A stretch of 64,000 nt of DNA, from the NCBI GenBank assembly GCA_902526075.1, contig CABZJM010000001.1, forward strand, positions 66,829 through 130,828, read 5' to 3'. A program made the position numbers and the translations under genes. The stretch is from an uncultured Bacteroidota bacterium (GTDB taxonomy: Bacteria > Bacteroidota > Bacteroidia > Flavobacteriales > Flavobacteriaceae). The notes under the pieces are model-generated. The model saw only the letters and a program-made list of their open reading frames with translations, was not told the origin of the DNA and did not search any database. Within the stretch, counting starts at the first letter, position 1; every line of letters begins with the position of its first letter. This document shows positions 40,828 to 50,010 of the stretch, piece after piece.

Positions 40828-42404
40828 TCTTCTAATCTTTCAAGATGTTTAGAGTAATTAATATCCATTTTATCAAGAATGGGATATGTATCAATCACTT
40901 TTTTTTCAAAATCTTCAAAAGAGGGTTTGTTCTTTGCCCATACAACTTCTGATAAAGCAAATATTCTTGGAAAAACCATATACTCAACATGTTTACTTGT
41001 TTTCATATATTCTGTCCAAACATTTCCCTGAGCTCCAATGATATATTTGTGAAGAGACTCGTCTAATTCATCTGGAATTGGTTCGTAATTATATATTTCC
41101 TCAATAGGGGTGTAGCCGCCAATTGCCAATGGTTCATTTTTAGTGTCTTTAGCTTGATAATGGTCAAGATAGCAGGTTGCATTAGGAGTCATTATGACTT
41201 CATGATTCATCTTTGCAGCCTCAAGACCACCTGAAATACCTCTCCATGACATAACAGTTGCATTTGGTGCCAGACCACCTTCTAAAATTTCATCCCAACC
41301 GATTATTTGTTTTCCTTTGGAGTTGATGTATTTCTCCATTCGAGTGATAAAATAGCTCTGCAATTCATGTTCATCTTTTAATCCTTCACGTTTTATCACA
41401 TCTTGACAATTTCCACACGCTTTCCAATTTGTTTTAGGCGCTTCATCACCACCAATATGTATGTATTTACCTGGAAAAAGTTCAACTACTTCGTCAATTA
41501 TGTCCTCTAAAAAATCAAAAGTTTCATTTTTACTACAATAAATCTCCTTAAATACGCCCCATAGTGGAGCGACTCCAACTTGTTCTCCCGTACACCCAAA
41601 TTCTGGGTAAGAGGATACTGCAGCTTGTGAATGACCAGGCATTTCAATCTCTGGAATAACATTAATTCCTCTTTCTTCAGCATATCTAACAACCTCTTTA
41701 ATTTCTTTATTAGTGTAAAAACCTCCATATTTAGTTTTATCAAACTGCCATGGTTTATCTGTATAATGACCAATTAATGTGGAATCTCTGAATGAACCGA
41801 CGTTATTAAGTTCTGGATACTTTTCAATTTCAATTCTCCATCCCTGATCTTCTGTTAAATGCCAATGAAAATTATTGAATTTAAGCATAGCCAATCCATC
41901 TATATATTTTTTAATAAAATCGACTGGATACATATGTCTTCCAACATCTAAGTGCATTCCTCGATATTTAAATCTAGGTGAGTCTTTTATCACTTGATTT
42001 TGAAGTTTGATTACGCCGCTATTGAAATTAAGATTCATTAGTTGATTTAAAGATTGAAAACCATGGATTGCACCATTTTTGGTTGAGGATTGAATGGTGA
42101 TTTCGTCTGAATTAATCTTAAGAATGTACTCTTCATTATTTAACTTTTTGTTCAAAGAAAATATAATTCTATTTTTTGTTTGTTTGTCATAAGCTAATTC
42201 AAGCTTTTTTACTGCATCTTTAAATAGTGTTGCAGCTGAATTAAGTTCGAAGTCAGCTATTATTTCTGGACTATTTTCTATTTCCATGTGGCCACTATTA
42301 ATGGTTTGTTCAATAGGCGTTGGAATAATGTTATTTTTTTGGGAAAAAAGTGTATTTATATGGGAAAAAAATATAAAAAAAACAATTATTTTAAGCGTAT
42401 TCAT
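40824..42404 (-). CDS. Beta-N-acetylhexosaminidase (GH20), secreted
   Basis: 526 residues from ATG 42404 (an earlier TTG at 42413 adds three residues). Signal peptide (about 1-22), GH20b N-terminal domain (25-140), then the GH20 barrel with YRGMHLDVGRHMYPV, NNFHWHLTEDQGWRIEI, EIEMPGHSQAA and the catalytic Asp-Glu in KYIHIGGDEAPKTNW. Releases terminal GlcNAc/GalNAc from chitin oligomers, glycans or peptidoglycan. MurQ elsewhere in the window fits amino-sugar recycling. Operon with cutC. Confidence 0.94.
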   Translation of the reverse strand: MNTLKIIVFFIFFSHINTLFSQKNNIIPTPIEQTINSGHMEIENSPEIIADFELNSAATLFKDAVKKLELAYDKQTKNRIIFSLNKKLNNEEYILKINSDEITIQSSTKNGAIHGFQSLNQLMNLNFNSGVIKLQNQVIKDSPRFKYRGMHLDVGRHMYPVDFIKKYIDGLAMLKFNNFHWHLTEDQGWRIEIEKYPELNNVGSFRDSTLIGHYTDKPWQFDKTKYGGFYTNKEIKEVVRYAEERGINVIPEIEMPGHSQAAVSSYPEFGCTGEQVGVAPLWGVFKEIYCSKNETFDFLEDIIDEVVELFPGKYIHIGGDEAPKTNWKACGNCQDVIKREGLKDEHELQSYFITRMEKYINSKGKQIIGWDEILEGGLAPNATVMSWRGISGGLEAAKMNHEVIMTPNATCYLDHYQAKDTKNEPLAIGGYTPIEEIYNYEPIPDELDESLHKYIIGAQGNVWTEYMKTSKHVEYMVFPRIFALSEVVWAKNKPSFEDFEKKVIDTYPILDKMDINYSKHLERLEE

Positions 42405-42463
42405 GAGCTTCAATTTACTATCTTAGAGTAGTTTTTTTGTTACAGTGTAACTAGATAAATGTA

Positions 42464-44470
42464 ATGAATATATCAGAAAAAATTTTTAGTCTTAGAAAAA
42501 AACTTCACGACCATAACTATAGATATTATGTTCTTGATGATCCGTTAATATCAGATTATGATTTTGATATGATGTTAAAAGAGTTAGAGCATTTAGAAAA
42601 TGAAAATCCTGAATATTTTGATGTTAATTCACCAACTCAACGAATAGGTGGTAGTGTCACCAAGTCATTTATCACTTCTGTACACAGTAAACCTATGTAC
42701 TCTCTTGATAATTCGTATTCTTTAGAGGACTTAAAAGAATGGGAAAAAAGAATAAAAAAGATAATAGACACCCCGTTAGAATATACATGTGAGTTAAAAT
42801 TTGATGGCGTATCGATTAACTTAACATATAAAGATGGAGAACTTATAAGAGCTGTAACAAGAGGTGATGGTATAAAAGGTGATGATGTTACAAGTAATAT
42901 TAAAACAATTCCAACTGTACCATTAAAATTGAGAGAGAATATTACAGGAGAATTTGAAGCTAGAGGTGAGATTGTAATGCCTTTAGATGGGTTCAATCAG
43001 CTAAATAAGAAAAGGACGGAAAATGGTGAGGAGCCTTTTAAGAACCCTAGAAATACTGCATCAGGTAGTCTAAAGCTTCAGGACAGTAAAGAAGTATCGG
43101 GAAGACCTCTAGAATGTCTTTTATACTCTGTAGAGGATCCAAAATTATTTAATAGTCATATCGAGTTTTTAGAGAATGCAAAATCATTCGGCTTTAATAT
43201 TTATGACAATTATAAATGTAGTAACTCATTGGATGAAATATTTGAATTTATTGAATACTGGGAAAAAAACAGATCAAATCTTCCATTTGAAATTGATGGT
43301 GTTGTTTTAAAAGTAAATGATTTTTATCAAAGGGAAGTTCTTGGATTCACTTCAAAATTCCCAAGATGGGCAATGGCATATAAATTTAAGCCAGAAAATA
43401 CAGGAACAAGATTAAATAGTATATCATTTCAGGTCGGTAGGACTGGATCAATTACACCTGTAGCTAATTTAGAGCCTGTGAATTTAGCTGGTACAATCGT
43501 TAAAAGAGCATCTTTACATAATGCTGATTTTATCGAAACGATGGATATTCGGATTGGAGATTATGTATATGTTGAAAAGGGTGGAGATATTATACCAAAA
43601 ATTACAAATGTTGATATTTCAAAGAGAAGCTTGGATTCTGAAAAATTTGATTTTCCTGAATATTGTCCTGAATGTGGTTCTAAACTATATAGAATTGAAG
43701 GTGAGGCAAATCACTATTGTTTAAATTATAATGGATGTAAGCCACAGATTATTGGAAGAATTCAACATTATATTTCAAGAAAAGCATTAGATATTGAAGG
43801 TTTGGGGCACGAAACAGTTGCATTGTTAGTTAATGCTAATTTAATTGAGAATTATTCTGATTTATACGAATTAAAATTTGATCAGATTGTAAGATTGGAA
43901 AGAATGGCTGAAAAAAGTGCTAATAACTTAATAACTGGAATACTAGATTCTAAGAATATTCCATTTGAAAGAGTGTTATATGGCTTAGGTATCAGATATG
44001 TTGGCGAAACAGTAGCAAAAAAGCTTGCAAAGCATTTTGAAAATATAGATAATATTTTGAATTCTGATTTCGATGAGCTAATCTCAGTGGATGAGATAGG
44101 GGAAAAAATCGCTAATAGTATTATTGAATTTTCACAAAACTCTGAAAATATAGAAATTATTAATTCACTTAAAAGTCATAATATTCAATTTGAAATAGAT
44201 GATTCAAACAAAAATGTTTCATCTATTTTACTTGGAAAATCTTTTGTAATCTCTGGGGTTTTCGCAAATTTTTCAAGAGATGAATTAAAGAAATTAATAG
44301 AGTCTAATGGTGGTAAAATATCATCATCTATTTCCTCAAAAACCACTTATCTTGTAGCAGGTTCTAATATGGGACCAAGTAAAAAAGAAAAAGCAGAAAA
44401 ACTAAATATTAAAATAATTACTGAAACTCAATTAAGTAACTTGATATCTGGTCAGAATTTGTTGTTCTAG
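42464..44470 (+). CDS. ligA: NAD-dependent DNA ligase
   Basis: 668 residues. Domain Ia with HNYRYYVLDDPLISDYDFD, adenylation Lys112 in CELKFDGVSI, OB fold, four-cysteine zinc finger (CPECGS ... CLNYNGC), helix-hairpin-helix (IRYVGETVAKKLA) and a C-terminal BRCT domain (LLGKSFVISGVF to about 668). Seals nicks in replication and repair. It converges on the metallophosphatase gene with an 8-nt gap. Confidence 0.96.
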   Translation: MNISEKIFSLRKKLHDHNYRYYVLDDPLISDYDFDMMLKELEHLENENPEYFDVNSPTQRIGGSVTKSFITSVHSKPMYSLDNSYSLEDLKEWEKRIKKIIDTPLEYTCELKFDGVSINLTYKDGELIRAVTRGDGIKGDDVTSNIKTIPTVPLKLRENITGEFEARGEIVMPLDGFNQLNKKRTENGEEPFKNPRNTASGSLKLQDSKEVSGRPLECLLYSVEDPKLFNSHIEFLENAKSFGFNIYDNYKCSNSLDEIFEFIEYWEKNRSNLPFEIDGVVLKVNDFYQREVLGFTSKFPRWAMAYKFKPENTGTRLNSISFQVGRTGSITPVANLEPVNLAGTIVKRASLHNADFIETMDIRIGDYVYVEKGGDIIPKITNVDISKRSLDSEKFDFPEYCPECGSKLYRIEGEANHYCLNYNGCKPQIIGRIQHYISRKALDIEGLGHETVALLVNANLIENYSDLYELKFDQIVRLERMAEKSANNLITGILDSKNIPFERVLYGLGIRYVGETVAKKLAKHFENIDNILNSDFDELISVDEIGEKIANSIIEFSQNSENIEIINSLKSHNIQFEIDDSNKNVSSILLGKSFVISGVFANFSRDELKKLIESNGGKISSSISSKTTYLVAGSNMGPSKKEKAEKLNIKIITETQLSNLISGQNLLF

Positions 44471-44478
44471 AAAATAAT

Positions 44479-45384
44479 TTAAATGATCAAAAGATTTGAA
44501 TTAAAAACTTTGTTGTTATTGCTGTCAAATGAGAAGTCAATTCTTCCAAGATATAGTCCAAAACAACCTACTTGATTAATCAATACATCGTTTCCTACAT
44601 TATTTTTTACAACTACTGGTTTATTCATAAATGTATGAGTATGTCCACCAATTATTAGGTCAATATTTTTTGTTGATTTGGCTAGATTCAAATCAGATAT
44701 TTTATTTGGGAACTTTTCATATTTATAACCAAGATGTGAAAGACAAATAACTATATCACAATTTTCAGTCTCTTTTAATTTCTTGGCAGTATCATTAGCT
44801 ATTTCTATAGGATCTAAATATTTTGTCTCTTTGTACAAGTCTTTGGAAACAAGCCCTTCAAGTTCAATACCTAATCCAAAAACTCCAATTTTGATACCTG
44901 ATTTATTGTAAATTTTAGAATCACTGACTTTTGATTCTAAAATTGTGTTTTTAAAGTCATAGTTAGATGAGATAATATCAAATTTTGCATTAGGTAACTG
45001 CTTATCTAAACCATCCATACCATTATCAAAATCATGATTTCCAATAGTGACAGCATCATATCCAAGCATGCTCATTAATTTAAATTCAATTTCACCACCA
45101 TAGAAGTTAAAGTATGGTGTTCCTTGAAATATATCCCCAGCATCAAAAAGTAAACTATTAGGGTTTTGCCTTCTGATTTCTGAAATTAACGTAGCTCTTC
45201 TTTCAAATCCACCTTTGTTTGGAAATTCTGAGTGATCTTTTGAAAAAGGTTCAATATGGCTATGAACATCATTAGTATGAAGAATGGTAATATTTTTATG
45301 AGAACTACAACTAAAATTATTTAGAGCGAGTCCAACTGCAGCAGACCCGTATATTGAGTTTTTTATGAAGGTTTTTCTATTCAT
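44479..45384 (-). CDS. Exported metallophosphatase (5'-nucleotidase N-terminal half)
   Basis: 301 residues. An N-terminal twin-basic/hydrophobic segment and a Cys (NNFSCSS) suggest export, possibly Tat-like plus lipidation (MNRKTFIKNS). The calcineurin-like motifs are ILHTNDVHSHIEPF, DAGDIFQGTPYFNFYGGE, GNHDFDNGMDGL, CLSHLGYKYE and IGGHTHTF, binding two metals. It equals the catalytic half of UshA-type 5'-nucleotidases; the other half is the gene just upstream, overlapping by 4 nt. Confidence 0.92.
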   Translation of the reverse strand: MNRKTFIKNSIYGSAAVGLALNNFSCSSHKNITILHTNDVHSHIEPFSKDHSEFPNKGGFERRATLISEIRRQNPNSLLFDAGDIFQGTPYFNFYGGEIEFKLMSMLGYDAVTIGNHDFDNGMDGLDKQLPNAKFDIISSNYDFKNTILESKVSDSKIYNKSGIKIGVFGLGIELEGLVSKDLYKETKYLDPIEIANDTAKKLKETENCDIVICLSHLGYKYEKFPNKISDLNLAKSTKNIDLIIGGHTHTFMNKPVVVKNNVGNDVLINQVGCFGLYLGRIDFSFDSNNNKVFNSNLLII

Positions 45385-46133
45385 TTTATTCTGATAAATC
45401 TATTATCCTTTACCAATTTTATTGTATCATTTTTTTTGAAATAGTCCATTAAAACATCTCTCATCTTGTAATTTATATCGATTGTTTTTGTTGTTTCCGC
45501 TAAAAAATACATTTTATCTCCACCGTCCAAAAGATAGTCAGTAGTTGCTACGTAATACTTTTTATTTGGATTTATTTTTTGTCCGTTAATATTTGCGTCA
45601 TTTAAGCTATAATCATCGTTTAGTTTGATTTGCAAACCTCTAATAGGGTGTTGTAATTTGACTATCCTTAAATAATCAATCATTTTGTTTATTGATTTTC
45701 CGCTTAATTCTAGCACAACAATACTATTTTCAAAAGGCATTAGTTCAAACGCGTTTTTTTCACTTATATATCCTTTTGAAATTGTAGAACGTATGCCACC
45801 ATTATTTAATAGAACAATATCAATATTATTTCCAGAAATTTCTTTGAAGCGATCATTTGACATTTCATATGTTGCATCGGCGAACATATTACTTAAGGTA
45901 CTATTTAGTTCTCCATCATTTTTTTTGTAAGTCTCAAGAGAATATGAAATTGGCTTATTCAACAATGATTCTTCAAGATTTTTTTTAAAGGGGAGGTAAA
46001 ATTTAACAATTGAAGAATCAATTAAGATATCTTGATTTATCTCAATATTATCAATATCTGTTTTTAGATTAGCATTTTTTGAACAACCAACGAAGATTAG
46101 TAATAATAAAAGGTTTGCGAATAAAGTTCTCAT
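45381..46133 (-). CDS. 5'-nucleotidase C-terminal (substrate-binding) domain lipoprotein
   Basis: 250-residue lipoprotein (lipobox IFVGC) matching the UshA C-terminal domain: LSNMFADATYEM, DIVLLNNGGIRSTISKGYI, FENSIVVLELSG, and YYVATTDYLLDGGDKMYFL. It supplies nucleotide recognition for the metallophosphatase encoded next. Gene order is reversed relative to domain order in fused UshA. Perfect -7 element 10 nt upstream. Confidence 0.9.
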   Translation of the reverse strand: MRTLFANLLLLLIFVGCSKNANLKTDIDNIEINQDILIDSSIVKFYLPFKKNLEESLLNKPISYSLETYKKNDGELNSTLSNMFADATYEMSNDRFKEISGNNIDIVLLNNGGIRSTISKGYISEKNAFELMPFENSIVVLELSGKSINKMIDYLRIVKLQHPIRGLQIKLNDDYSLNDANINGQKINPNKKYYVATTDYLLDGGDKMYFLAETTKTIDINYKMRDVLMDYFKKNDTIKLVKDNRFIRIK

Positions 46134-46143
46134 ATTGAAAAAA

Positions 46144-46166
46144 CAAAGTTAAATTAGTTATTTTTG
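46144..46166. promoter_or_regulatory. Divergent -7 elements (nucleotidase pair / DUF6913-like gene)
   Basis: Minus-strand TAACTTTG at 46144-46151 (10 nt before the 46133 ATG) and plus-strand TATTTTTG at 46159-46166 (18 nt before the 46185 ATG), only 7 nt apart. Confidence 0.5.
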
Positions 46167-46184
46167 TTTTAACTACACACAACT

Positions 46185-46706
46185 ATGTTTGTAAAATTCT
46201 TTAAAGATAGATCTAATAAAAAGTTTATAAATAAAGCATTAGAGAACAGGTCACTTTCTGTTAATAGCAATAAAATTCAAACTGTAGGTATAATTTTAAA
46301 TATTGGTGAATTTAAAGATTATGATAAGCTCAGAGACATATTCAAGAATTATGGCATTAACGAAAATAAAATCAAATTTATAGCCTTTCTTTCCGAAAAT
46401 GACACAAAATTAAATCATTGGGATTCTTATTTTGAACCCAAAGATTTTGGTTGGAATGGTTTGATAAACAATTTAGATCTCCAGGAATTCATTGAAATGG
46501 AATTCGATGCTTTAATTAGCTATTATAAAAAAGATAATATTCAGCTTAATTATGCGACAGCTTGTTCCAAAGCAAATTTTAAGATTGGATTATCAAATCA
46601 TAATCAAAATTTAAATGATATTATAATAGATATTAATCCAAATTTCATAGATATTTTTGGAAAAGAATTAGAAAAATATTTAACCGGTTTGAATAAGATT
46701 GGTTAA
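46185..46706 (+). CDS. DUF6913-like cytoplasmic protein
   Basis: 173 residues, no signal or membrane segment. A conserved-looking fold with IQTVGIILNIGEFKDYDKL, FLSENDTKLNHWDSYFEPKDFGWNG and DLQEFIEMEFDALISYY; in flavobacteria this protein (DUF6913, from memory) usually stands upstream of dapA and bamD. Function unknown. dapA is absent here; bamD follows after 51 nt. It has its own -7 element. Confidence 0.65.
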   Translation: MFVKFFKDRSNKKFINKALENRSLSVNSNKIQTVGIILNIGEFKDYDKLRDIFKNYGINENKIKFIAFLSENDTKLNHWDSYFEPKDFGWNGLINNLDLQEFIEMEFDALISYYKKDNIQLNYATACSKANFKIGLSNHNQNLNDIIIDINPNFIDIFGKELEKYLTGLNKIG

Positions 46707-46734
46707 GTATGTTTTATTATCCACAATAAATTCA

Positions 46735-46742
46735 TAATTTTG
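46735..46742 (+). promoter_or_regulatory. -7 promoter element of bamD operon
   Basis: TAATTTTG, 15 nt before the bamD ATG at 46758. It overlaps an in-frame TTG at 46740, which argues against that TTG as start. Confidence 0.5.
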
Positions 46743-46757
46743 AACACCAAATTACAC

Positions 46758-47543
46758 ATGAAGAAACTTTTATATTGCATATCAATCTTAATTTTAAATA
46801 GTAGTTGTAGCGAATACCAGAAAGCTCTAAATTCTGACGAAGTTTCCGTTAAATTTAACCTTGGTACTGAACTTTACGATTCAGAAAAATATTCTAAAGC
46901 ATCAAGATTATTTGCCCAAATACTGCCACAATATAGAGGCAAGCCTCAAGCTCAAAAGTTGACTTATATGCAGGCAATGTGTTTTTACAACACTAAGGAT
47001 TACAATAGCTCTTCTTATCAAATGGAAAGGTTTGTTAATTCATATCCAGAAAGTGAAAAGGTTGAGGAAATGGCTTTTCTCGGGGCCAAAAGCTATTATT
47101 TAACGGCGCCAATCTTTTCAAAAGATTCTGAAGACACCAAAATAGCAATTGACAAATTACAGCAGTTTATTAATACTTTTCCCCAATCTGAATTTAATGA
47201 TGATGCCAACGAATTAATATTTGAATTAGATTACAGGCTTGAATTAAAAGAGTTTAATATTGCATTACAATACAATGTACTTACAGATTACCAAGCTGCA
47301 ATAAAATCTTTTGAAAATTTTTTAATTGATTTTCCTGGTTCTGATCTAAGAGAAAAAGCTATGTATTACAGATTTGATTCTGCATATAAACTAGCAATCA
47401 ACAGTGTAGTCTGGAAGCAAAAGGAAAGAATTGAAAATGCGGTTACTTATTTTAACTCATTTAAAAATAGTTACAATGATTCTAAACGTATGGATGAAAT
47501 GGAGTCCAAACTTTCAGAATTATCAGAAATAAATAATATTTAA
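46758..47543 (+). CDS. bamD: Outer membrane protein assembly factor BamD
   Basis: 261 residues from ATG 46758: lipoprotein signal (MKKLLYCISILILNSSC), then tetratricopeptide-like helical repeats: FNLGTELYDSEKYSKASRLF, AQKLTYMQAMCFYNTKDYNSS, FVNSYPESEKVEEMAFLGAKSYY and QFINTFPQSEFNDDA. BamD is an essential partner of BamA in inserting outer-membrane beta-barrels, such as the TonB receptors of this window. Followed by rpoZ after 11 nt. Confidence 0.92.
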   Translation: MKKLLYCISILILNSSCSEYQKALNSDEVSVKFNLGTELYDSEKYSKASRLFAQILPQYRGKPQAQKLTYMQAMCFYNTKDYNSSSYQMERFVNSYPESEKVEEMAFLGAKSYYLTAPIFSKDSEDTKIAIDKLQQFINTFPQSEFNDDANELIFELDYRLELKEFNIALQYNVLTDYQAAIKSFENFLIDFPGSDLREKAMYYRFDSAYKLAINSVVWKQKERIENAVTYFNSFKNSYNDSKRMDEMESKLSELSEINNI

Positions 47544-47554
47544 TTTTAAAAAAA

Positions 47555-47884
47555 ATGGATATCAAAAACACAAATGCTTCTCAAACAACTAAGACTTATA
47601 ACAGGGATGCAATTGAAAATCAAACCGAAAATATATATGAAGCTATTTCTATAATCTCAAAAAGAGCAGAGCAAATAAAAGGTGATGTAAAGAAGGAGTT
47701 AATCGAAAAATTAGAAGAATTTGCTACTTACAACGACAGTCTAGAAGAAATTTTTGAAAATAAAGAACAAATCGAAGTTTCAAAATTTTATGAAAGACTT
47801 CCAAAACCTCACGCTATTGCCATTCAGGAGTGGCTCGAGGATAAAGTTTACCACAGAGATAGTAATGAAGAAATAGAAGAATAA
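47555..47884 (+). CDS. rpoZ: RNA polymerase omega subunit (Bacteroidota type)
   Basis: 109 residues: NTNASQTTKTYNRDAIENQT, ENIYEAISIISKRAEQIKG and the C-terminal KPHAIAIQEWLEDKVYHRD, as in the Bacteroidota omega protein encoded between bamD and coaBC. It helps RNA polymerase assembly. 2 nt before coaBC. Confidence 0.88.
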   Translation: MDIKNTNASQTTKTYNRDAIENQTENIYEAISIISKRAEQIKGDVKKELIEKLEEFATYNDSLEEIFENKEQIEVSKFYERLPKPHAIAIQEWLEDKVYHRDSNEEIEE

Positions 47885-47886
47885 CA

Positions 47887-49089
47887 ATGTCTATTCTAAG
47901 CGGTAAAAAAATACTTGTTGGAATCTCAGGTGGAATTGCTGCTTACAAAACCCCAAATCTAGTTAGATGTCTTATCAAAAGTGGAGCTGAAGTAAAAGTA
48001 GTTATGACGGAATCCGCCAAAGATTTTGTTACACCACTTTCACTTTCAACGGTTTCAAAAAATCCAATATATTCCTCATTTAAATCAGATGATGAAGATG
48101 GGGTTTGGAACAATCATGTTGAGCTAGGATTGTGGGCAGATTTCATGCTAATTTGTCCAGCCACTGCAAATACGTTATTTAAAATGGCAAATGGTAACTG
48201 TGATAATCTTTTGTTGGGGGTATATTTGTCATGTAAGTCACAGGTATTTTTTGCCCCCGCTATGGATTTGGATATGTATAAACACCAATCTACAAAAGAA
48301 TCAATAAACAAGCTAATTTCATATGGAAATATACTTATACCACCTGCTTATGGTGAATTGGCTAGCGGACTTTCAGGTGAGGGTAGACTGCCAGAACCGT
48401 TGGAAATTGTAGATTTTATTGAAAAATTTTATTCCAAAAGTCTTTCTTTAATTGGTAAGAAAGTTCTTATATCAGCAGGACCCACAATTGAAGAGTTAGA
48501 TCCAGTAAGATTTATTTCAAATCATTCTTCTGGTAAAATGGGTTTTGCATTAGCAGAGACTGCATTAAGTTTAGGGGCTGAAGTAAAACTAATTAGTGGT
48601 CCAACCGATCAATTAACAAGTTCAAATAAAATAAATTTGGTAAAAATTAAAACAGGTGTACAAATGCAAAAAGTAATTATGGATGATTATCATGATTCAG
48701 ATATTGTAATTATGGCAGCAGCTGTTTGTGACTACAAACCAAAAGTATTTTCCAAAAAAAAGATCAAAAAAGACAATAAAGAGATTAATATCAAGTTAGA
48801 AAAGACTACTGATATTTTAATGGAGCTAGGAAAAACAAAGAAAAATCAATTTCTAGTTGGTTTTGCCCTTGAAAATGATGACGAGCTTTCAAATGCAAAA
48901 AATAAACTGAAAAAGAAAAATTTAGATTTGATTGTGCTAAATTCATTAAATGACTATGGAGCTGGTTTTAGATATGATACAAACAAGGTTACAGTGATTT
49001 GTAAATCAGGGATAAAAACCCCATACAAACTCAAAGAAAAAACTGAGGTTGCTAATGATATTTTTAAACATATAATCGAATTGATTTGA
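47887..49089 (+). CDS. coaBC: Bifunctional phosphopantothenoylcysteine decarboxylase / phosphopantothenate-cysteine ligase
   Basis: 400 residues. CoaC flavoprotein domain (1-185: LVGISGGIAAYK, HVELGLWADFMLICPATANT, FFAPAMDLDMYKH) and CoaB ligase domain (190-400: VLISAGPTIEELDPVRFISNHSSGKMG, VIMAAAVCDYKP). Two consecutive steps to 4'-phosphopantetheine for coenzyme A; coaE, the final step, is also in this window at 56.6 kb. Overlaps the DUF4835 gene by 4 nt. Confidence 0.96.
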   Translation: MSILSGKKILVGISGGIAAYKTPNLVRCLIKSGAEVKVVMTESAKDFVTPLSLSTVSKNPIYSSFKSDDEDGVWNNHVELGLWADFMLICPATANTLFKMANGNCDNLLLGVYLSCKSQVFFAPAMDLDMYKHQSTKESINKLISYGNILIPPAYGELASGLSGEGRLPEPLEIVDFIEKFYSKSLSLIGKKVLISAGPTIEELDPVRFISNHSSGKMGFALAETALSLGAEVKLISGPTDQLTSSNKINLVKIKTGVQMQKVIMDDYHDSDIVIMAAAVCDYKPKVFSKKKIKKDNKEINIKLEKTTDILMELGKTKKNQFLVGFALENDDELSNAKNKLKKKNLDLIVLNSLNDYGAGFRYDTNKVTVICKSGIKTPYKLKEKTEVANDIFKHIIELI

Positions 49090-49973
49090 AGAGTAAATTT
49101 TTAATATTATTTTTTTTGCTTTCCAATTTTATTTTTTCACAAGAATTGAATTGTGACGTAGTTGTTGAAGCTCGTCAAACGGGTAATGAAAATTTACAGG
49201 TTTTTAAAAATTTGCAATCTCAGCTAACAGAATTTGTAAATAATACAAGTTGGACGAAAAGGACAGTACGGCAAAATGAAAAAATTAACTGTACAATGTT
49301 TATTAATATTAGTTCATTTGAGAACGATGTTTTCCAGGGAACTATTCAAATTCAATCTTCAAGACCAATATTTAATTCCACATACAGTTCTCCAACCTAT
49401 AACTTTAATGACAGAAATTTTTCATTTAGGTACCAAGAATTTCAAAATTTGACTTTTAATGAGAATCAATTTGAAAATAATTTAATTTCTGTGATTGCAT
49501 TTCATATTTATATGATTATTGGGATTGATGCTGATTCATTTAAGCTAAATTCTGGAACAGTTTTTTTTGATCAAGCTCGAAAAATCCTTGATTTTTCTCA
49601 ACAGCAAGGATACAGAGGCTGGGGGGCAGGTGATGGATTACAATCCAGATATTACCTTATAGATAATGTGTTATCAACCACCTTCAAGGAGTATAGAAAT
49701 GTAATGTATGATTATCATATAAAAGGATTGGATATAATGGTAAATGAGCCAAAGGCTGCAAAAGAATCAATTGCAAAATCTATAATGATGCTTGATCAAA
49801 TGAACCGAAGAAGGCCTAATTCATATATATTAAGGGTATTTTTTGATACAAAATCTGATGAAATATTGGATATATTTAGTGGGGGGCCTAATGTCCCTGT
49901 TACCAATCTAATTTCAACTCTCACAAAGATTGCTCCTAATCATTCTGATAAATGGAGAAATATTAGTTTTTAA
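49086..49973 (+). CDS. DUF4835 family exported protein (PorD-like)
   Basis: 295 residues with signal peptide (1-18, LSNFIFSQ) and the DUF4835 features ELNCDVVVEARQTGNENLQVF, FSFRYQEFQNLTFN, DFSQQQGYRGWGAGDGL and NRRPNSYILRVFFDTKSDE-type ending. Some databases call it the type IX secretion protein PorD (recalled); the T9SS cargo encoded at 52.6 kb is consistent. Start TTG at 49086 overlaps the coaBC TGA (TTGA); no ATG is available. Confidence 0.82.
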   Translation: MKSKFLILFFLLSNFIFSQELNCDVVVEARQTGNENLQVFKNLQSQLTEFVNNTSWTKRTVRQNEKINCTMFINISSFENDVFQGTIQIQSSRPIFNSTYSSPTYNFNDRNFSFRYQEFQNLTFNENQFENNLISVIAFHIYMIIGIDADSFKLNSGTVFFDQARKILDFSQQQGYRGWGAGDGLQSRYYLIDNVLSTTFKEYRNVMYDYHIKGLDIMVNEPKAAKESIAKSIMMLDQMNRRRPNSYILRVFFDTKSDEILDIFSGGPNVPVTNLISTLTKIAPNHSDKWRNISF

Positions 49974-50010
49974 TCAAAAACAATTTTATTTTTAAGATAA
50001 TTAGAAAAAA

